Shown: piece after piece, positions 35,600 through 44,796 of the stretch
How the letters are laid out: the number at the start of each line of letters is the position of its first letter
Numbering within the stretch: position 1 is the stretch's first letter
Source: Chitinophaga caeni
GTDB taxonomy: Bacteria; Bacteroidota; Bacteroidia; Chitinophagales; Chitinophagaceae
Assembly (NCBI RefSeq): GCF_002557795.1
Contig: NZ_CP023777.1
Coordinates: 3,109,001 to 3,173,000, forward strand
Length of the DNA stretch: 64,000 bases
Reading direction: 5' to 3'
Made by a program: the position numbers and the translations under genes
Notes under the pieces: model-generated
The model's input: the letters and a program-made list of their open reading frames with translations, nothing else
What the model was told of the DNA's origin: nothing
Database searches by the model: none

Positions 35600-35926
35600 A
35601 TTGAATATCCTTGTCGTCCGGCTAAAATTGCATTAAATTTATTTGGATTCCTTACCTGGTCAAGGATGTAAGCGAAGGATGATCTATTCAGCCACACCAA
35701 CAAAACAGTGGAACTTCGCACTGTTAATAGCGAAGCCATACAGTAGTAGAAATGCCAGATCGAGCGATCAAATTGGTGGCCGTAAGGGCCAATTTGTGCC
35801 CTTTTTTGGTGCTTTTTGGGGTGAACAAAAAAGTACAAGAAACGAGCCGATGAACATTGAATCGAACTAATGAGGGATCAAATTGCTCCCCGGTTAAAAT
35901 TTAGTCGGACAATAATGTTTGAATAT
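35600..35926 (+). mobile_element. MITE-like non-autonomous element, copy 2, with 9-bp target duplication
   Basis: The element proper is 35609-35917 (309 bp). The flanks ATTGAATAT (35600-35608) and TTTGAATAT (35918-35926) match at 8 of 9 bases and differ entirely from the flanks of copy 1, as expected for an independent insertion. The left terminus CCTTGTCGTCCGGCTAAA is a diverged form of the copy 1 left end, while the right 47 nt are identical to copy 1. Internal hairpins (GTGCTTTTT ... AAAAAGTAC; AAATTGG ... CCAATTT) and CTTCGC / GCGAAG are also shared. No coding capacity is evident. Confidence 0.8.
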
Positions 35927-36004
35927 ATTTAATGCAAAATTTATCGCGCAACTCTTCCAATGAAGGCATATTATTGTATTTCTATTTGAAAGTTATACAG
36001 CATC

Positions 36005-36586
36005 ATGAACATCAATCCATTGATAAATAACATTTCTCGATTCCTAAAATTAAGTCCTGCCGAAGTTTCAGTATTTGAAAATTTTTGGCTGAGTAAAACC
36101 CTGGAGAAAGGAGAGTACCTGTTAAGGGAAGGTAATATTTGCCGCTATGATAATTACCTGCTTTCAGGTGTAGTCAAGGCTTTTTATATCAATGCAGAAA
36201 ATGGTAAAGAAGAAATTCTCTATTTTGCGGTTGATGATTGGTGGGCCACGGATATAGAAAGTTTCTCAAAACAAAAACCCTCTATATACAACATACAAAC
36301 TATTAAGAAAACATCGGTCTTACAGATCGATCATCATTCCTTTCAAAAATTATTGTCCGAAATTCCTTCACTGGAAAGGTATTTTAGGATCATATTGGAA
36401 GGATATGTTAGCACCTTGCAGAAAAGGATTGTTTATAACAATGTTTTTGATGCTGAACAACGGTATCTCGATTTTTTAGCTAATTACCCCTCTATCGCTT
36501 CCAAGGTGCCTCAATATTTGATCGCATCCTACCTGGGGATGTCTGCTGAATTTTTAAGCAGGATCAAAAAAAATAAATTCTCTTGA
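36005..36586 (+). CDS. Crp/Fnr-family transcriptional regulator
   Basis: A 193-residue regulator of the cyclic-nucleotide-binding superfamily. The N-terminal jelly-roll is recognisable from LEKGEYLLREGNICRYDNYL, GVVKAFYINAENGKEEILYF and YNIQTIKKTSVLQIDHHSFQ; the C-terminal winged helix is reduced to the APQYLIASYLGMSAEFLSRI-like helix-turn-helix (VPQYLIASYLGMSAEFLSRI). There is no Fe-S Cys cluster, so oxygen sensing of the FNR kind is not indicated. The azoreductase gene starts 60 bp downstream on the same strand and is its likely target or operon partner (inference). Confidence 0.9.
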   Translation: MNINPLINNISRFLKLSPAEVSVFENFWLSKTLEKGEYLLREGNICRYDNYLLSGVVKAFYINAENGKEEILYFAVDDWWATDIESFSKQKPSIYNIQTIKKTSVLQIDHHSFQKLLSEIPSLERYFRIILEGYVSTLQKRIVYNNVFDAEQRYLDFLANYPSIASKVPQYLIASYLGMSAEFLSRIKKNKFS

Positions 36587-36646
36587 ACTAGGTCAATATT
36601 TTTGAACGTAATAATCAAAACATTTGCTTTATAAAAGAATTAAGCA

Positions 36647-37273
36647 ATGAGAAAAATTTTGATTATTAATGCCAGTGTTAGGGATAAGAGGTCCTATAGC
36701 CGTAAATTATCCACCCTTTTCGAGGAAAGCTGGAAAGCTAAATATCCCGGCGACTTATTTACCTTCCGGGAAGTGGGCATCAATGTAATTCCAGCGATCG
36801 ATGAATCCTGGATTGCCGGCGCTTTTATCCATCCAGCCAATAGAACCGGAGAGAATCAAAAAGCTTTGAAACTTAGCAATGAGCTGGTAAAGGAGCTAAA
36901 GGAACACGATGTTTACGTGATTGCAACGCCCATGTATAATTGGTCAATACCCAGCGGTTTAAAAGCATACCTGGATCAAGTGATGCGGATCCATGAAACA
37001 TGGAAGTTTAGATCGGGTGTTCCCGATGGAGATTATGTAGGATTGCTCGATAATAAGAAGGCTTTTATACTCTCCAGTCGCGGGGATACCGGTTATGGGG
37101 AAAATGAGAAAAACAGTCATATGAATTTTCAAACTACTTATTTGAAATTTATTCTCGGTATTATGGGAGTAGGTGATGTTACGACTATTTCTCTTGATAA
37201 CGAAGAATTTGGGGGTGAAATATTCGAGCAATCGAAGGAAGAAATATTCGAAAAAATACGGTCGATCCGGTGA
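36647..37273 (+). CDS. FMN-dependent NADH-azoreductase / NAD(P)H:quinone oxidoreductase
   Basis: A 208-residue flavodoxin-fold enzyme. It begins MRKILIINASVRDKRSYSRK (flavin-phosphate loop with NAS.R..S.S), and carries the FMN-contacting ATPMYNWSIPSGLKAYLDQV segment followed by the SSRGD loop, as in AzoR/AcpD enzymes. It reduces quinones or azo compounds by two-electron transfer from NAD(P)H. It lies downstream of a Crp/Fnr regulator and ends at a hairpin terminator (37283-37326). Confidence 0.9.
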   Translation: MRKILIINASVRDKRSYSRKLSTLFEESWKAKYPGDLFTFREVGINVIPAIDESWIAGAFIHPANRTGENQKALKLSNELVKELKEHDVYVIATPMYNWSIPSGLKAYLDQVMRIHETWKFRSGVPDGDYVGLLDNKKAFILSSRGDTGYGENEKNSHMNFQTTYLKFILGIMGVGDVTTISLDNEEFGGEIFEQSKEEIFEKIRSIR

Positions 37274-37282
37274 AATATAGCA

Positions 37283-37326
37283 GGGAATGTCATAGGGGTA
37301 GATCCGTCACATCTGTGAACATTCCC
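37283..37326 (+). terminator. Terminator after azoreductase
   Basis: GGGAATGT (37283-37290) pairs with ACATTCCC (37319-37326), followed by TTTTTT. The loop is long (28 nt) with only an 8-bp stem, so confidence is moderate. Confidence 0.55.
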
Positions 37327-37500
37327 TTTTTTAATTTCCATCGGGGCAATGATGGATTTATATTTAGCATTTAATTGAAAAGATAGGATTCCGATCAAAT
37401 ACTTTATCAACTCACCTTGGGCGGATATAATTAATCTTAACGAAGCGGAAAGAATTCCGTAAATTCCACTATCATTGTTTTATTGGGCGTAGAAAAAATT

Positions 37501-37881
37501 ATGATGGATACAACAAATCGAGATGTATTAAAGAGAAGCAAAGAAATTAAGGACGCGTATTTTCAATTCCTTGATACGCATGTTCCGGATGTTATATCGG
37601 GGAAGGCGCCCGATTTTATGGAGATTAACCAAATTGCGGCCCAGTTATATATTTCGCATAAACATCTTACGGATACGATCCAGAAGGAAACGGGGCATCA
37701 TCCCTGTTACTTTTATGATTTAAAAATAATTGAAAGCGCCAAAAAGATGCTGCTAGAAACAGATCGATCCACTTCCGAAATCGCCAGGTTACTGACTTAC
37801 GATCCTTCCAACTTCTCAAAATTCTTCAAAAAATTTGTTGGCCTTACCCCGGGTCAATTCAGGAAAGAACAACAAAAATAA
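37501..37881 (+). CDS. AraC-type helix-turn-helix regulator, DNA-binding domain only
   Basis: About 126 residues from the ATG at 37501 (the frame can be read from a TTG at 37483). Only an AraC/XylS DNA-binding domain is present: INQIAAQLYISHKHLTDTIQ as the first helix-turn-helix and TSEIARLLTYDPSNFSKFFK as the second, ending KFVGLTPGQFRKE. No sensor domain is fused, so it may be constitutive, partner-dependent or a remnant of a longer protein. The SDR gene follows 82 bp downstream on the same strand and is the likely target. Confidence 0.85.
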   Translation: MMDTTNRDVLKRSKEIKDAYFQFLDTHVPDVISGKAPDFMEINQIAAQLYISHKHLTDTIQKETGHHPCYFYDLKIIESAKKMLLETDRSTSEIARLLTYDPSNFSKFFKKFVGLTPGQFRKEQQK

Positions 37882-37963
37882 AGTTCCGAAAAGTTCACCA
37901 CGATCAACAATCCGGGTTTTGTCATCTTTGTTTTATCTATTTACATATTTAAAATCAATCCAG

Positions 37964-38719
37964 ATGGCAAGAAACGATTTAAAAGGAAAAGTTGTACTAA
38001 TAGCTGGCGGCGCCAAGAACTTAGGTGGCTTATTAAGCCGTGATTTTGCAGCAAAGGGTGCAAAAGTAGCCATCCATTACAACAGTAATGGCACAAAAGC
38101 AGATGCGGAAAAAACATTGGCCGATATCACGAAGAATGGTGGCGAAGCATTTCTTTTTCAAGCTGACTTAACGAAACTTGAAAATATTAAAAAACTCTTT
38201 AACGAAACGGTATCTAAGTTCGGGGGAATCGATATCGCGATCAACACGGTCGGGATGGTGCTGAAGAAACCTTTCCTGGAAACAACGGAAGAAGAGTATG
38301 ATACCATGTTCGATATCAACTCGAAAGTAGCATATTTCTTTATCCAGGAAGCGGGTAGAGCATTGAATGATAATGGGAAAATTTGTACGATCGTTACCTC
38401 TCTTTTAGCTGCATACACGGGTTTATATTCCACTTATGCTGGGGCTAAAGCGCCTGTTGAACATTTTACCAGGATGGCATCCAAGGAGTTTGGAAATAGG
38501 GGAATATCGGTTACGGGTGTAGCTCCCGGGCCAATGGATACGCCATTTTTCTACGGCCAGGAATCTGATGATGCCGTTGCTTACCATAAATCTGCTTCGG
38601 CTTTGGGTGGATTAACGGATATCAAGGACATTGCTCCCTTGATAGAATTTTTGGTAACCGACGGATGGTGGATTACCGGCCAAACCATTTTCGCGAATGG
38701 TGGGTACACCACGCGGTAA
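37964..38719 (+). CDS. Short-chain dehydrogenase/reductase (SDR)
   Basis: A 251-residue classical SDR from the ATG at 37964 (MARNDLKGKVVLIAGGAKNL); the frame extends upstream to 37835 but overlaps the AraC gene, and the added residues do not look like protein. The nucleotide-binding motif is AGGAKNLGG, the NAG-type motif reads INTVG, and the catalytic Tyr-x-x-x-Lys is YAGAK within YSTYAGAKAPVEHF. The end GWWITGQTIFANGGYTTR is typical of the family. It oxidises or reduces an alcohol/ketone with NAD(P)(H); the substrate is unknown. A strong terminator follows. Confidence 0.92.
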   Translation: MARNDLKGKVVLIAGGAKNLGGLLSRDFAAKGAKVAIHYNSNGTKADAEKTLADITKNGGEAFLFQADLTKLENIKKLFNETVSKFGGIDIAINTVGMVLKKPFLETTEEEYDTMFDINSKVAYFFIQEAGRALNDNGKICTIVTSLLAAYTGLYSTYAGAKAPVEHFTRMASKEFGNRGISVTGVAPGPMDTPFFYGQESDDAVAYHKSASALGGLTDIKDIAPLIEFLVTDGWWITGQTIFANGGYTTR

Positions 38720-38749
38720 GGGAAATAGTATTTTGTTCGAGAATGCTAA

Positions 38750-38780
38750 AGAGGCCGGATCAAAAGTTGATCCGGCCTCT
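38750..38780 (+). terminator. Rho-independent terminator after SDR
   Basis: GAGGCCGGATCA / TGATCCGGCCTC, a perfect 12-bp stem with a 5-nt loop, followed by TTTTTATT. Confidence 0.9.
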
Positions 38781-38919
38781 TTTTATTCGTGTACCTGATG
38801 GGTACAAATTTTATTTACACGATTGTCAAGGACTGTAAAATACTTTTGATCTAGCCACTTTATTCTTGAATTTTTTCTTGCTTAACCTGGCCAATGAGTC
38901 TTGTTTCGAATAATCTTAT

Positions 38920-41331
38920 TTAGAATTTATAGCTGTAACCCAGCCGTATTACCTGGGTTTCATAGTAGTCATCGCTGCTGTATCGGAAGCCGACTCCATC
39001 GATTTGCTTTTTAATAACCATCGTATTCAAAAGATCGGTAGCATTCATGACAATTTCTCCCTTTCCCTTCTGAATTGATTTCTTGAGTCCTGCATCCATT
39101 GAGAACCTGGCAGAAATCTTTCCCTGCGGAATAATATCCGGCGCCCAGTAAGTTGCGGTTAGTTGTGCATTCCAACTGTTACCCCATCGGAGTGAATTGT
39201 TTAGTTTAAGGTTGCCCGATATGGCAGTTTGCAGGTTGGAGGAATAGGGGTTAGGCTCGGGATATAAGTTTTCAACGGAAAAGGCATCGATTTGATTCCT
39301 GTAAATATTGCCGTTCAAATTAAATGAATAGTTTTCGGAAACATTTTGGTTCCATATCGCTTCAAAGCCTGTATTGTAGCTTTTCCCTGCATTTTGGAAG
39401 ATGGCATAAATCAAAGTGCTGCCGGGTATGATACTGGATATTCTCGTTATTGTACCGTTTGCAAAGCGGTGGTATAACGCGGTATACATATAACCTTTCT
39501 CCCAGGTGGTTTTATAACCCAGCTCTAAAGAATTAGTAAATTGCGGACGCAGGGCGGGGTTGCCCACCTTGATAATTTCCGCATCGTCATATTTTGGAAA
39601 AATACGGATATCAACTTCATTCGGTCTGTCTACCCTACGGTTGTAGGAAACGGAGAGCTTGTTATGATCATCCAGTTTGTAGGCCATCCTTAAGTTGGGA
39701 AATGGTTGGCTATAGTCATATCCATCACTTTTATAGGTGCTGTGGCCGGGATTGACATCATAGCGTATTTTTACATATTCTAGTCGCAACCCTAGCTCGG
39801 CTTCCCATTTTTCATTCTCATAAATATAATTGCCGTAAAGCGCCGGTATAAATTCTTTATACTTGGCCCAACCTCCGGCATCGGTATCCAATACGGAGTT
39901 CTCTCCCGGTCTGAAGTCCATATTAGTGGGAATGCGCCTGTTGCGTAACTTGAAACCGGTTTCTATTCTCCCGTAGCGCAATGGCTTGGAATAATCGATA
40001 TTAAGATCGAACACCTGTTCATCTGATAACAGTTTGAATGCATCGGTACCCCTTGATGCGGGCAAGTAATTGTGATAGAAATATTGCTCGTTTTCCCTGT
40101 GAAAAGTATAATTGAACCCGATATTGAGCAGGTGCCCGGCTTCCTTATACTTATGTTGGAAGGTCGTGGTAGCCATCGCTGTGGTTTTTAGCTCATCTTC
40201 CAAAAACTGCCAAAGGCGAAGCCGTTTTGACAAGTCTTCATTGAAAAATGGTTGATCGCCCCTGTCAATGATTTTCTCGCTGCCAAACATACCTGAAACG
40301 GTCAGCGTATTTTGACCGTCAATCAACCAATCAACACCGGTTCTGCCCGTGAAGAAGTTCGTATTCCTGTTGCGCTTTAGCTGTGATTTAATAATGGCGC
40401 CATCGTCATAGGTGCGGGTTACGAATTCGTTCTTGTTTAAGGTATGGGTATATAAATCATCGGCCTGGAAAAAAATATTCACTTTTTCTTTCCGGTAGTT
40501 AAGGGATAGCGAAGGATTGATCTTTGGCGTAGCTTTGTATTGTGGCCGTATTGAAGGCAAATTCGCTTTCCTGGTCCAAAGTGAGCCCAAGCCTGCCGTG
40601 ATGCCAACCTTGCCGTTAAAGCCTTGCTGTTTGTTTTGATGCATGATAATGTTGATGATCCCGGCATTACCATTAGCATCATATTTCGATGAAGGGTTAT
40701 TGATGATCTCTATTTTATCGATCGCGGAAGCCGGGATATTATCCAGCCCGGATTGACTGCCGAAGCCTGTTATAGCAGTCTGTTTACCATCGATCAGTAC
40801 CGTCACTTTATCGTTACCGCGTAGCTGAACTTTCCCATCCTGCACGGTAACACCCGGTAAATTTTGTAAGCCTTGAAGAATTGAGCCTCCGCCCTGGCTA
40901 ATATTATCTGCCATCTTGAAGGTTTTCTTATCCAATTTGATACCGGCCTTGCCAGCTTGGGCAATAACGGTGATACCATTGAGTTCTTTGGTTGCCCCTT
41001 CCAGTTCAATTGCCGGTATGTCCAGGAAGGGGGAAAGGCTGCCGATAAACAATGGCTGCACTTTCTTGGCGAAACCCATAAATGATACATCTAGAAGGTA
41101 ATTTCCCGGTTTGATTCCATTGATGGAGAACCGCCCGTCTTCACCGGAGAGGGTACCGGTTACAAATGAGCTGTCCTTTTCATTTTTTACCACGACATTC
41201 ACGTAAGGCATCGCGCTATGATCTTTTTTGTTTTTTATCATCCCTGAAACGGTGATCGACTTTACCTGCGCAAAACCGGTCCTGGTATAGAGACTACCTA
41301 ATAATACGAGGAGTAACCATAATTTATTCAT
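38920..41331 (-). CDS. TonB-dependent receptor, outer-membrane beta-barrel family
   Basis: An 803-residue receptor that is not SusC-like. A signal peptide ends GFAQ at about residue 22; a carboxypeptidase-like domain covers about 25-110 (VSGMIKNKKDHSAMPYVNVV, YLLDVSFMGFAKK); the plug contains KVTVLIDGKQTAI and IPASAIDKIEIINNPSSKYD; and the C-terminal barrel (RVDRPNEVDIRIFPKYDDAE and onward) fits the PF14905 outer-membrane beta-barrel family. No SusD follows. It lies 3 bp after a PepSY-like gene and likely forms an operon with it. Such receptors often import metals or small chelates, but the substrate is unproven. Confidence 0.92.
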   Translation of the reverse strand: MNKLWLLLVLLGSLYTRTGFAQVKSITVSGMIKNKKDHSAMPYVNVVVKNEKDSSFVTGTLSGEDGRFSINGIKPGNYLLDVSFMGFAKKVQPLFIGSLSPFLDIPAIELEGATKELNGITVIAQAGKAGIKLDKKTFKMADNISQGGGSILQGLQNLPGVTVQDGKVQLRGNDKVTVLIDGKQTAITGFGSQSGLDNIPASAIDKIEIINNPSSKYDANGNAGIINIIMHQNKQQGFNGKVGITAGLGSLWTRKANLPSIRPQYKATPKINPSLSLNYRKEKVNIFFQADDLYTHTLNKNEFVTRTYDDGAIIKSQLKRNRNTNFFTGRTGVDWLIDGQNTLTVSGMFGSEKIIDRGDQPFFNEDLSKRLRLWQFLEDELKTTAMATTTFQHKYKEAGHLLNIGFNYTFHRENEQYFYHNYLPASRGTDAFKLLSDEQVFDLNIDYSKPLRYGRIETGFKLRNRRIPTNMDFRPGENSVLDTDAGGWAKYKEFIPALYGNYIYENEKWEAELGLRLEYVKIRYDVNPGHSTYKSDGYDYSQPFPNLRMAYKLDDHNKLSVSYNRRVDRPNEVDIRIFPKYDDAEIIKVGNPALRPQFTNSLELGYKTTWEKGYMYTALYHRFANGTITRISSIIPGSTLIYAIFQNAGKSYNTGFEAIWNQNVSENYSFNLNGNIYRNQIDAFSVENLYPEPNPYSSNLQTAISGNLKLNNSLRWGNSWNAQLTATYWAPDIIPQGKISARFSMDAGLKKSIQKGKGEIVMNATDLLNTMVIKKQIDGVGFRYSSDDYYETQVIRLGYSYKF

Positions 41332-41334
41332 CTG

Positions 41335-41763
41335 CTATGCATTTACCTCCCGCAAAAAATTCCCCTGAAGATCAAAGATGATGTCTTTTCCACCTATTTC
41401 AGCCTCGTAAGTAATCATTCCTTTATGATCTGTAATCTTTGCAGCTTCCTTAATTTTTTGCTTTGCATAATTTTTCGCGAGGTATGCTTTTGCCTTTACC
41501 GGTAAGTTTTCGATCTTGATCTCTTCTTCTGTTTCCAATATATTCCCCGGTGTGCCTATCAGTACAGAATAGTTCTTTTTATTTAATTTAAAACTTGCTT
41601 CGTAATGTTCCTTTTCCTGTTCCCACTTAACCTGTTTTGCATTTGGGAATTTGCTTTTCAGCGCTGATTTTACAATGCTAGGAACATCTTTTCCGGGTAA
41701 CTTTTGCGCATTTGTAATTCCTACGCAGAGAATGGCTAATAGCAGCAATAATAATTTTTTCAT
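41335..41763 (-). CDS. PepSY-like periplasmic protein
   Basis: About 142 residues from Met9 of the longest frame (which begins at 41787): MKKLLLLLLAILCVGITNAQ is a clear signal peptide. The mature part repeats the PepSY-like pattern twice: VPSIVKSALKSKFPNAKQVK with WEQEKEHYEASFKLNKKNYS, then LPVKAKAYLAKNYAKQKIKE with ITYEAEIGGKDIIFDLQGNF. This matches the putative beta-lactamase-inhibitor-like PepSY family of Bacteroidota. Its role is unknown; it lies directly before the TonB receptor and downstream of a two-component system, suggesting regulated envelope function. Confidence 0.85.
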   Translation of the reverse strand: MKKLLLLLLAILCVGITNAQKLPGKDVPSIVKSALKSKFPNAKQVKWEQEKEHYEASFKLNKKNYSVLIGTPGNILETEEEIKIENLPVKAKAYLAKNYAKQKIKEAAKITDHKGMITYEAEIGGKDIIFDLQGNFLREVNA

Positions 41764-41824
41764 GATGGAGTGTTTTAATGGTACCATGCAATTTTCCGAA
41801 GTGATTTAGAATATATTTGGAACA

Positions 41825-42574
41825 TCAAGCGGATTGCTTGGATGATGGATGTAATGAATGCGAGATAATAATCATAATCGCCATTAATACGATGCAAACT
41901 ACGGACGCATTGAGCGTGCCCAGGTCCAGCCCCCCGGTGGATACCGGTTTGGTGAGCAGATCACCGAATGTTGCACCGAAAGGCCTTGTAAAAATGAAGG
42001 CGATCCAGAATAAAGCGATCGAGTTCAGCCGGGTAAAATAATGCAGCATCACTACAACCAATATAATGATCCCGGCTGCCAAAGATCCTTGCAAGTAGGA
42101 GAGCCCCAGGTTGTCGCTGAGGAAATCGCCAAAAGCTGTACCGAGGCTGTTAGAGATAAGTACTGCTGTCCAGAAATAGACTTCCTGGTTCCTTCGGTAT
42201 ATAGGGTATACTTCGAGGTTTCCGAATTTCCTGTGCCAAAGTACCAGGGTGATTACTAATAGGACCATTAAGAACAGGCTGCCCAATAGGTAACCGAAAT
42301 GTAAGGTTCTGTCCATGAAGTCCGATATTTCTGTTCCTAGGGTTGTAGTGCCTATAATGACGAACCAATATTTTGCCGGGACGTATTCTTCGGATGATAG
42401 TTGTACGAAGAGTGCAACGATGAAGATGCTGAGCGTAATCATTATGCCTACTATATATCCACTGTGCAGGGTCATTGAAATGAAATCGCCCAGTGTTTCC
42501 CCCAGGGTCGTAGCCACGATTTTCATTAACCAGAATAGCAATGTGATCGGTGCTACCTTGTTTATCTGCTTCAT
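41825..42574 (-). CDS. COG4705-type multi-pass membrane protein with four internal repeats
   Basis: A 249-residue, eight-helix-type membrane protein. A motif recurs four times: TTLGETLGDF (about 22-31), TTLGTEISDF (77-86), NSLGTAFGDF (142-151) and RPFGATFGDL (197-205), and the first three are followed by a Leu-x(4-6)-Tyr-x-x-Gly element (SGYIVG, FGYLLG, LSYLQG). The pattern matches the uncharacterised COG4705 membrane-anchored family. Regular placement of Gly and Asp in membrane helices suggests a fourfold transport or channel-like structure (inference). It lies between the PepSY/TonB pair and the sensor kinase on the same strand. Confidence 0.82.
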   Translation of the reverse strand: MKQINKVAPITLLFWLMKIVATTLGETLGDFISMTLHSGYIVGIMITLSIFIVALFVQLSSEEYVPAKYWFVIIGTTTLGTEISDFMDRTLHFGYLLGSLFLMVLLVITLVLWHRKFGNLEVYPIYRRNQEVYFWTAVLISNSLGTAFGDFLSDNLGLSYLQGSLAAGIIILVVVMLHYFTRLNSIALFWIAFIFTRPFGATFGDLLTKPVSTGGLDLGTLNASVVCIVLMAIMIIISHSLHPSSKQSA

Positions 42575-42713
42575 AGCTTTTATTTACAAACCTATTTCGA
42601 GATTTAGAAGAAAATCTGAATGCAAGGGAGATTAATACAATACCCCGGGAATGTTAAGGTATTTTTAATATGAATAACACGGGATGATCGTTTAGCATAT
42701 CAGCAGGTTTATT

Positions 42714-44006
42714 TCAGGGAATAACAGCGAAAATGTGAAACCCGTTTTCAAATGAATAGTTTACTTGCCAACCGTGAAAACGCGATATTTCCCTTACTAT
42801 TGATAATCCCAAACCGCTGCCGTTACCATTCTTATCAAATGATAATCTCGTAAATCTTTTGAATAATAAATCCCGGTTAAGGGGGGATTCACCGCTGTTG
42901 ATAAAATAAATTCCCTGCCCCGAGATACGCACTTTAACGCGGCCTCCCGGCTGGGTATAACGAACAGCATTCAGTAACAGGTTGTTTATTAAAATCTCGG
43001 TTAAGCTGCTGTTGCCCTTTAGCCTGATATTTTCGCTGGTGGACGTTTCAATGCTTAAATGCTTTTGTTCAAAATGTTCCTTTAAGCCATCTATGCATTG
43101 CAATACTAATGGGTCGAATACGATATTTTCTGAATTTATAAATTGATTGTTATCTATCTTGGCTAGCAACAACAAGTTTTTATTAATTCTAGCGCTCCTG
43201 ATCAGCGCTTTGTTCATATCTTCCGCGATGTTATATTGTCTTTCAGTTAAATCATCGCTTTGCAGTAAAATATCAAGTTTGTTTTTTAATACGGCTAATG
43301 GCGTTTGCAATTCGTGGGAAGCATTTTCAGTAAATTCTTTCTGAGATTTATATGTCGCTACGCTGTGATCGATCAGCTTAGCCAGGGAAGCATTCAGCTC
43401 TTCAAATTCAAGGGTGCTTGTTTGCTCAAATTCAATATTTGCATGACTGTTTAGCTGGAATGTTTTCAACGTATCCAGGGTATTATGAAAAGGTTTCCAA
43501 ACGGTACTGGAAAGTCTCCTCGTTAATAGCAGTAACCCGGTCACGATCAATAAGAATAGGAAAATTGTTACGGCGGCGATGACCGCGATCGTTTCCACGG
43601 ATTCCTCGATGTTCGTTTCCACGGAAAATCTATATGGTTTCCCGTTAATGGCTATAGTTGTATTCAAGCAACGGAAGCGATCTATAATCTCGCTCTTGCT
43701 ATATACTCTTTGTTTCTCCACGGTGTAAGTACTATCCCCTTTATTTTCCCCGGCCTGCAATTGCCTGATGCTTGTACCGGGCTGGATGCTGTTCCATAGT
43801 TCGATGCTTTTACCCAGCTTGTCTGCCGTAAGCTGGAGTTGCCCCAATCCGTATGCTGTCTTTTCGGCGATAATTTTATTATGTTCATCCAGTTCCGCTT
43901 TCCAAATCGCGTCAACAACTAGGTAGTAGATCGGTACACTTACTACCAACACGATTAGGACATATATCAAGAATGGCTTGGTAGCTTTGCTCAGTAATGG
44001 TTTCAT
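42714..44006 (-). CDS. Two-component sensor histidine kinase
   Basis: A 430-residue membrane kinase from Met13 of the longest frame, which places the start 4 bp after the response-regulator stop. It has an N-terminal membrane helix (FLIYVLIVLVVSVPIYYLVV), a periplasmic loop of ~110 residues, a second helix (TIAVIAAVTIFLFLLIVTGL), an H box with the phosphoacceptor His in ASHELQTPL, an N box (NLLLNAVRYTQPGG) and a G box (GNGSGLGLSIVREI). It phosphorylates the regulator encoded directly upstream. The signal is unknown; the neighbouring PepSY, TonB and PAP2 genes suggest envelope or metal stress. Confidence 0.95.
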   Translation of the reverse strand: MKPLLSKATKPFLIYVLIVLVVSVPIYYLVVDAIWKAELDEHNKIIAEKTAYGLGQLQLTADKLGKSIELWNSIQPGTSIRQLQAGENKGDSTYTVEKQRVYSKSEIIDRFRCLNTTIAINGKPYRFSVETNIEESVETIAVIAAVTIFLFLLIVTGLLLLTRRLSSTVWKPFHNTLDTLKTFQLNSHANIEFEQTSTLEFEELNASLAKLIDHSVATYKSQKEFTENASHELQTPLAVLKNKLDILLQSDDLTERQYNIAEDMNKALIRSARINKNLLLLAKIDNNQFINSENIVFDPLVLQCIDGLKEHFEQKHLSIETSTSENIRLKGNSSLTEILINNLLLNAVRYTQPGGRVKVRISGQGIYFINSGESPLNRDLLFKRFTRLSFDKNGNGSGLGLSIVREISRFHGWQVNYSFENGFHIFAVIP

Positions 44007-44010
44007 GATA

Positions 44011-44688
44011 TTAATTACTTTCCCATTTATACCCGGTGCCATACACGGTTTTCAAATACTGTGTACAGCCTGCTTCGTTAAGTTTCCGCTTCAGGTTTTT
44101 AACATGGGCATATACGAAATCAAAATTATCCAGCATATCCGCGAAATCTCCTGAAAGATGCTCTGCCAAGGTGCTTTTGGAAAGTACCCGGTTCTTGTTG
44201 CCGATGAATAATATGAGTAATCCAAATTCTTTTTTTGTAAGAGCAATGATTTGTCCATTAGAAGAAACCGTTTTAGCCAAAAGGTCAATTTCTAATTCAT
44301 CTTGGCGAACAATATTGGAATTGTTAAACTGTTTCCTGCGGATGACAGAATAAATTCTTGCAGTCAGCTCCGGTAAATGGAAAGGTTTGGTGAGGTAATC
44401 ATCCGCTCCTTCTTGCAGGCCTTTCACTTTATCATCGAGCGAATTTTTCGCGGAAATGATGATGACGCCATCTTGCTTATCATCGCGGTTTAATTGGTCT
44501 AAAATTTTTAATCCGTCACCATCCGGCAAAGTAATATCCAGGAGGATACAATCATAGTGATAAACATCGATCTTGGCAACTGCTTCTCTAAACGTGGAGG
44601 CCCGTTCACAGGTATAATTTTCCTTGCCCAAGTACTCCATGATGCTTTGCGCTAATTCCCGTTCATCTTCAATAAGCAGAATTTTCAT
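44011..44688 (-). CDS. OmpR-family response regulator
   Basis: A 225-residue regulator. The receiver domain (1-115) has the acidic pair at EDE (residues 7-9), phospho-acceptor Asp in YDCILLDITLPDGDG, and the KPF Lys near residue 102. The C-terminal winged helix (about 130-225) has LTKKEFGLLILFIGNKNRVL and the closing TVYGTGYKWE. It is the first gene of a two-gene unit with the histidine kinase. The group of envelope genes downstream on the same strand is a plausible regulon. Confidence 0.95.
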   Translation of the reverse strand: MKILLIEDERELAQSIMEYLGKENYTCERASTFREAVAKIDVYHYDCILLDITLPDGDGLKILDQLNRDDKQDGVIIISAKNSLDDKVKGLQEGADDYLTKPFHLPELTARIYSVIRRKQFNNSNIVRQDELEIDLLAKTVSSNGQIIALTKKEFGLLILFIGNKNRVLSKSTLAEHLSGDFADMLDNFDFVYAHVKNLKRKLNEAGCTQYLKTVYGTGYKWESN

Positions 44689-44796
44689 GCTACGAACCTA
44701 AACCCCAAATTCGAAGGAAATTTGAATTAGTATTATTTATAATTAAATGTTTGATAATCAATTGTATAAATATGTATATTCTATATCTTTGTTTAA

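Noticed and set aside
37835..37963. N-terminal extension of the SDR protein
   Set aside because: It overlaps the AraC gene, and the natural SDR start with the nucleotide-binding strand is at 37964.
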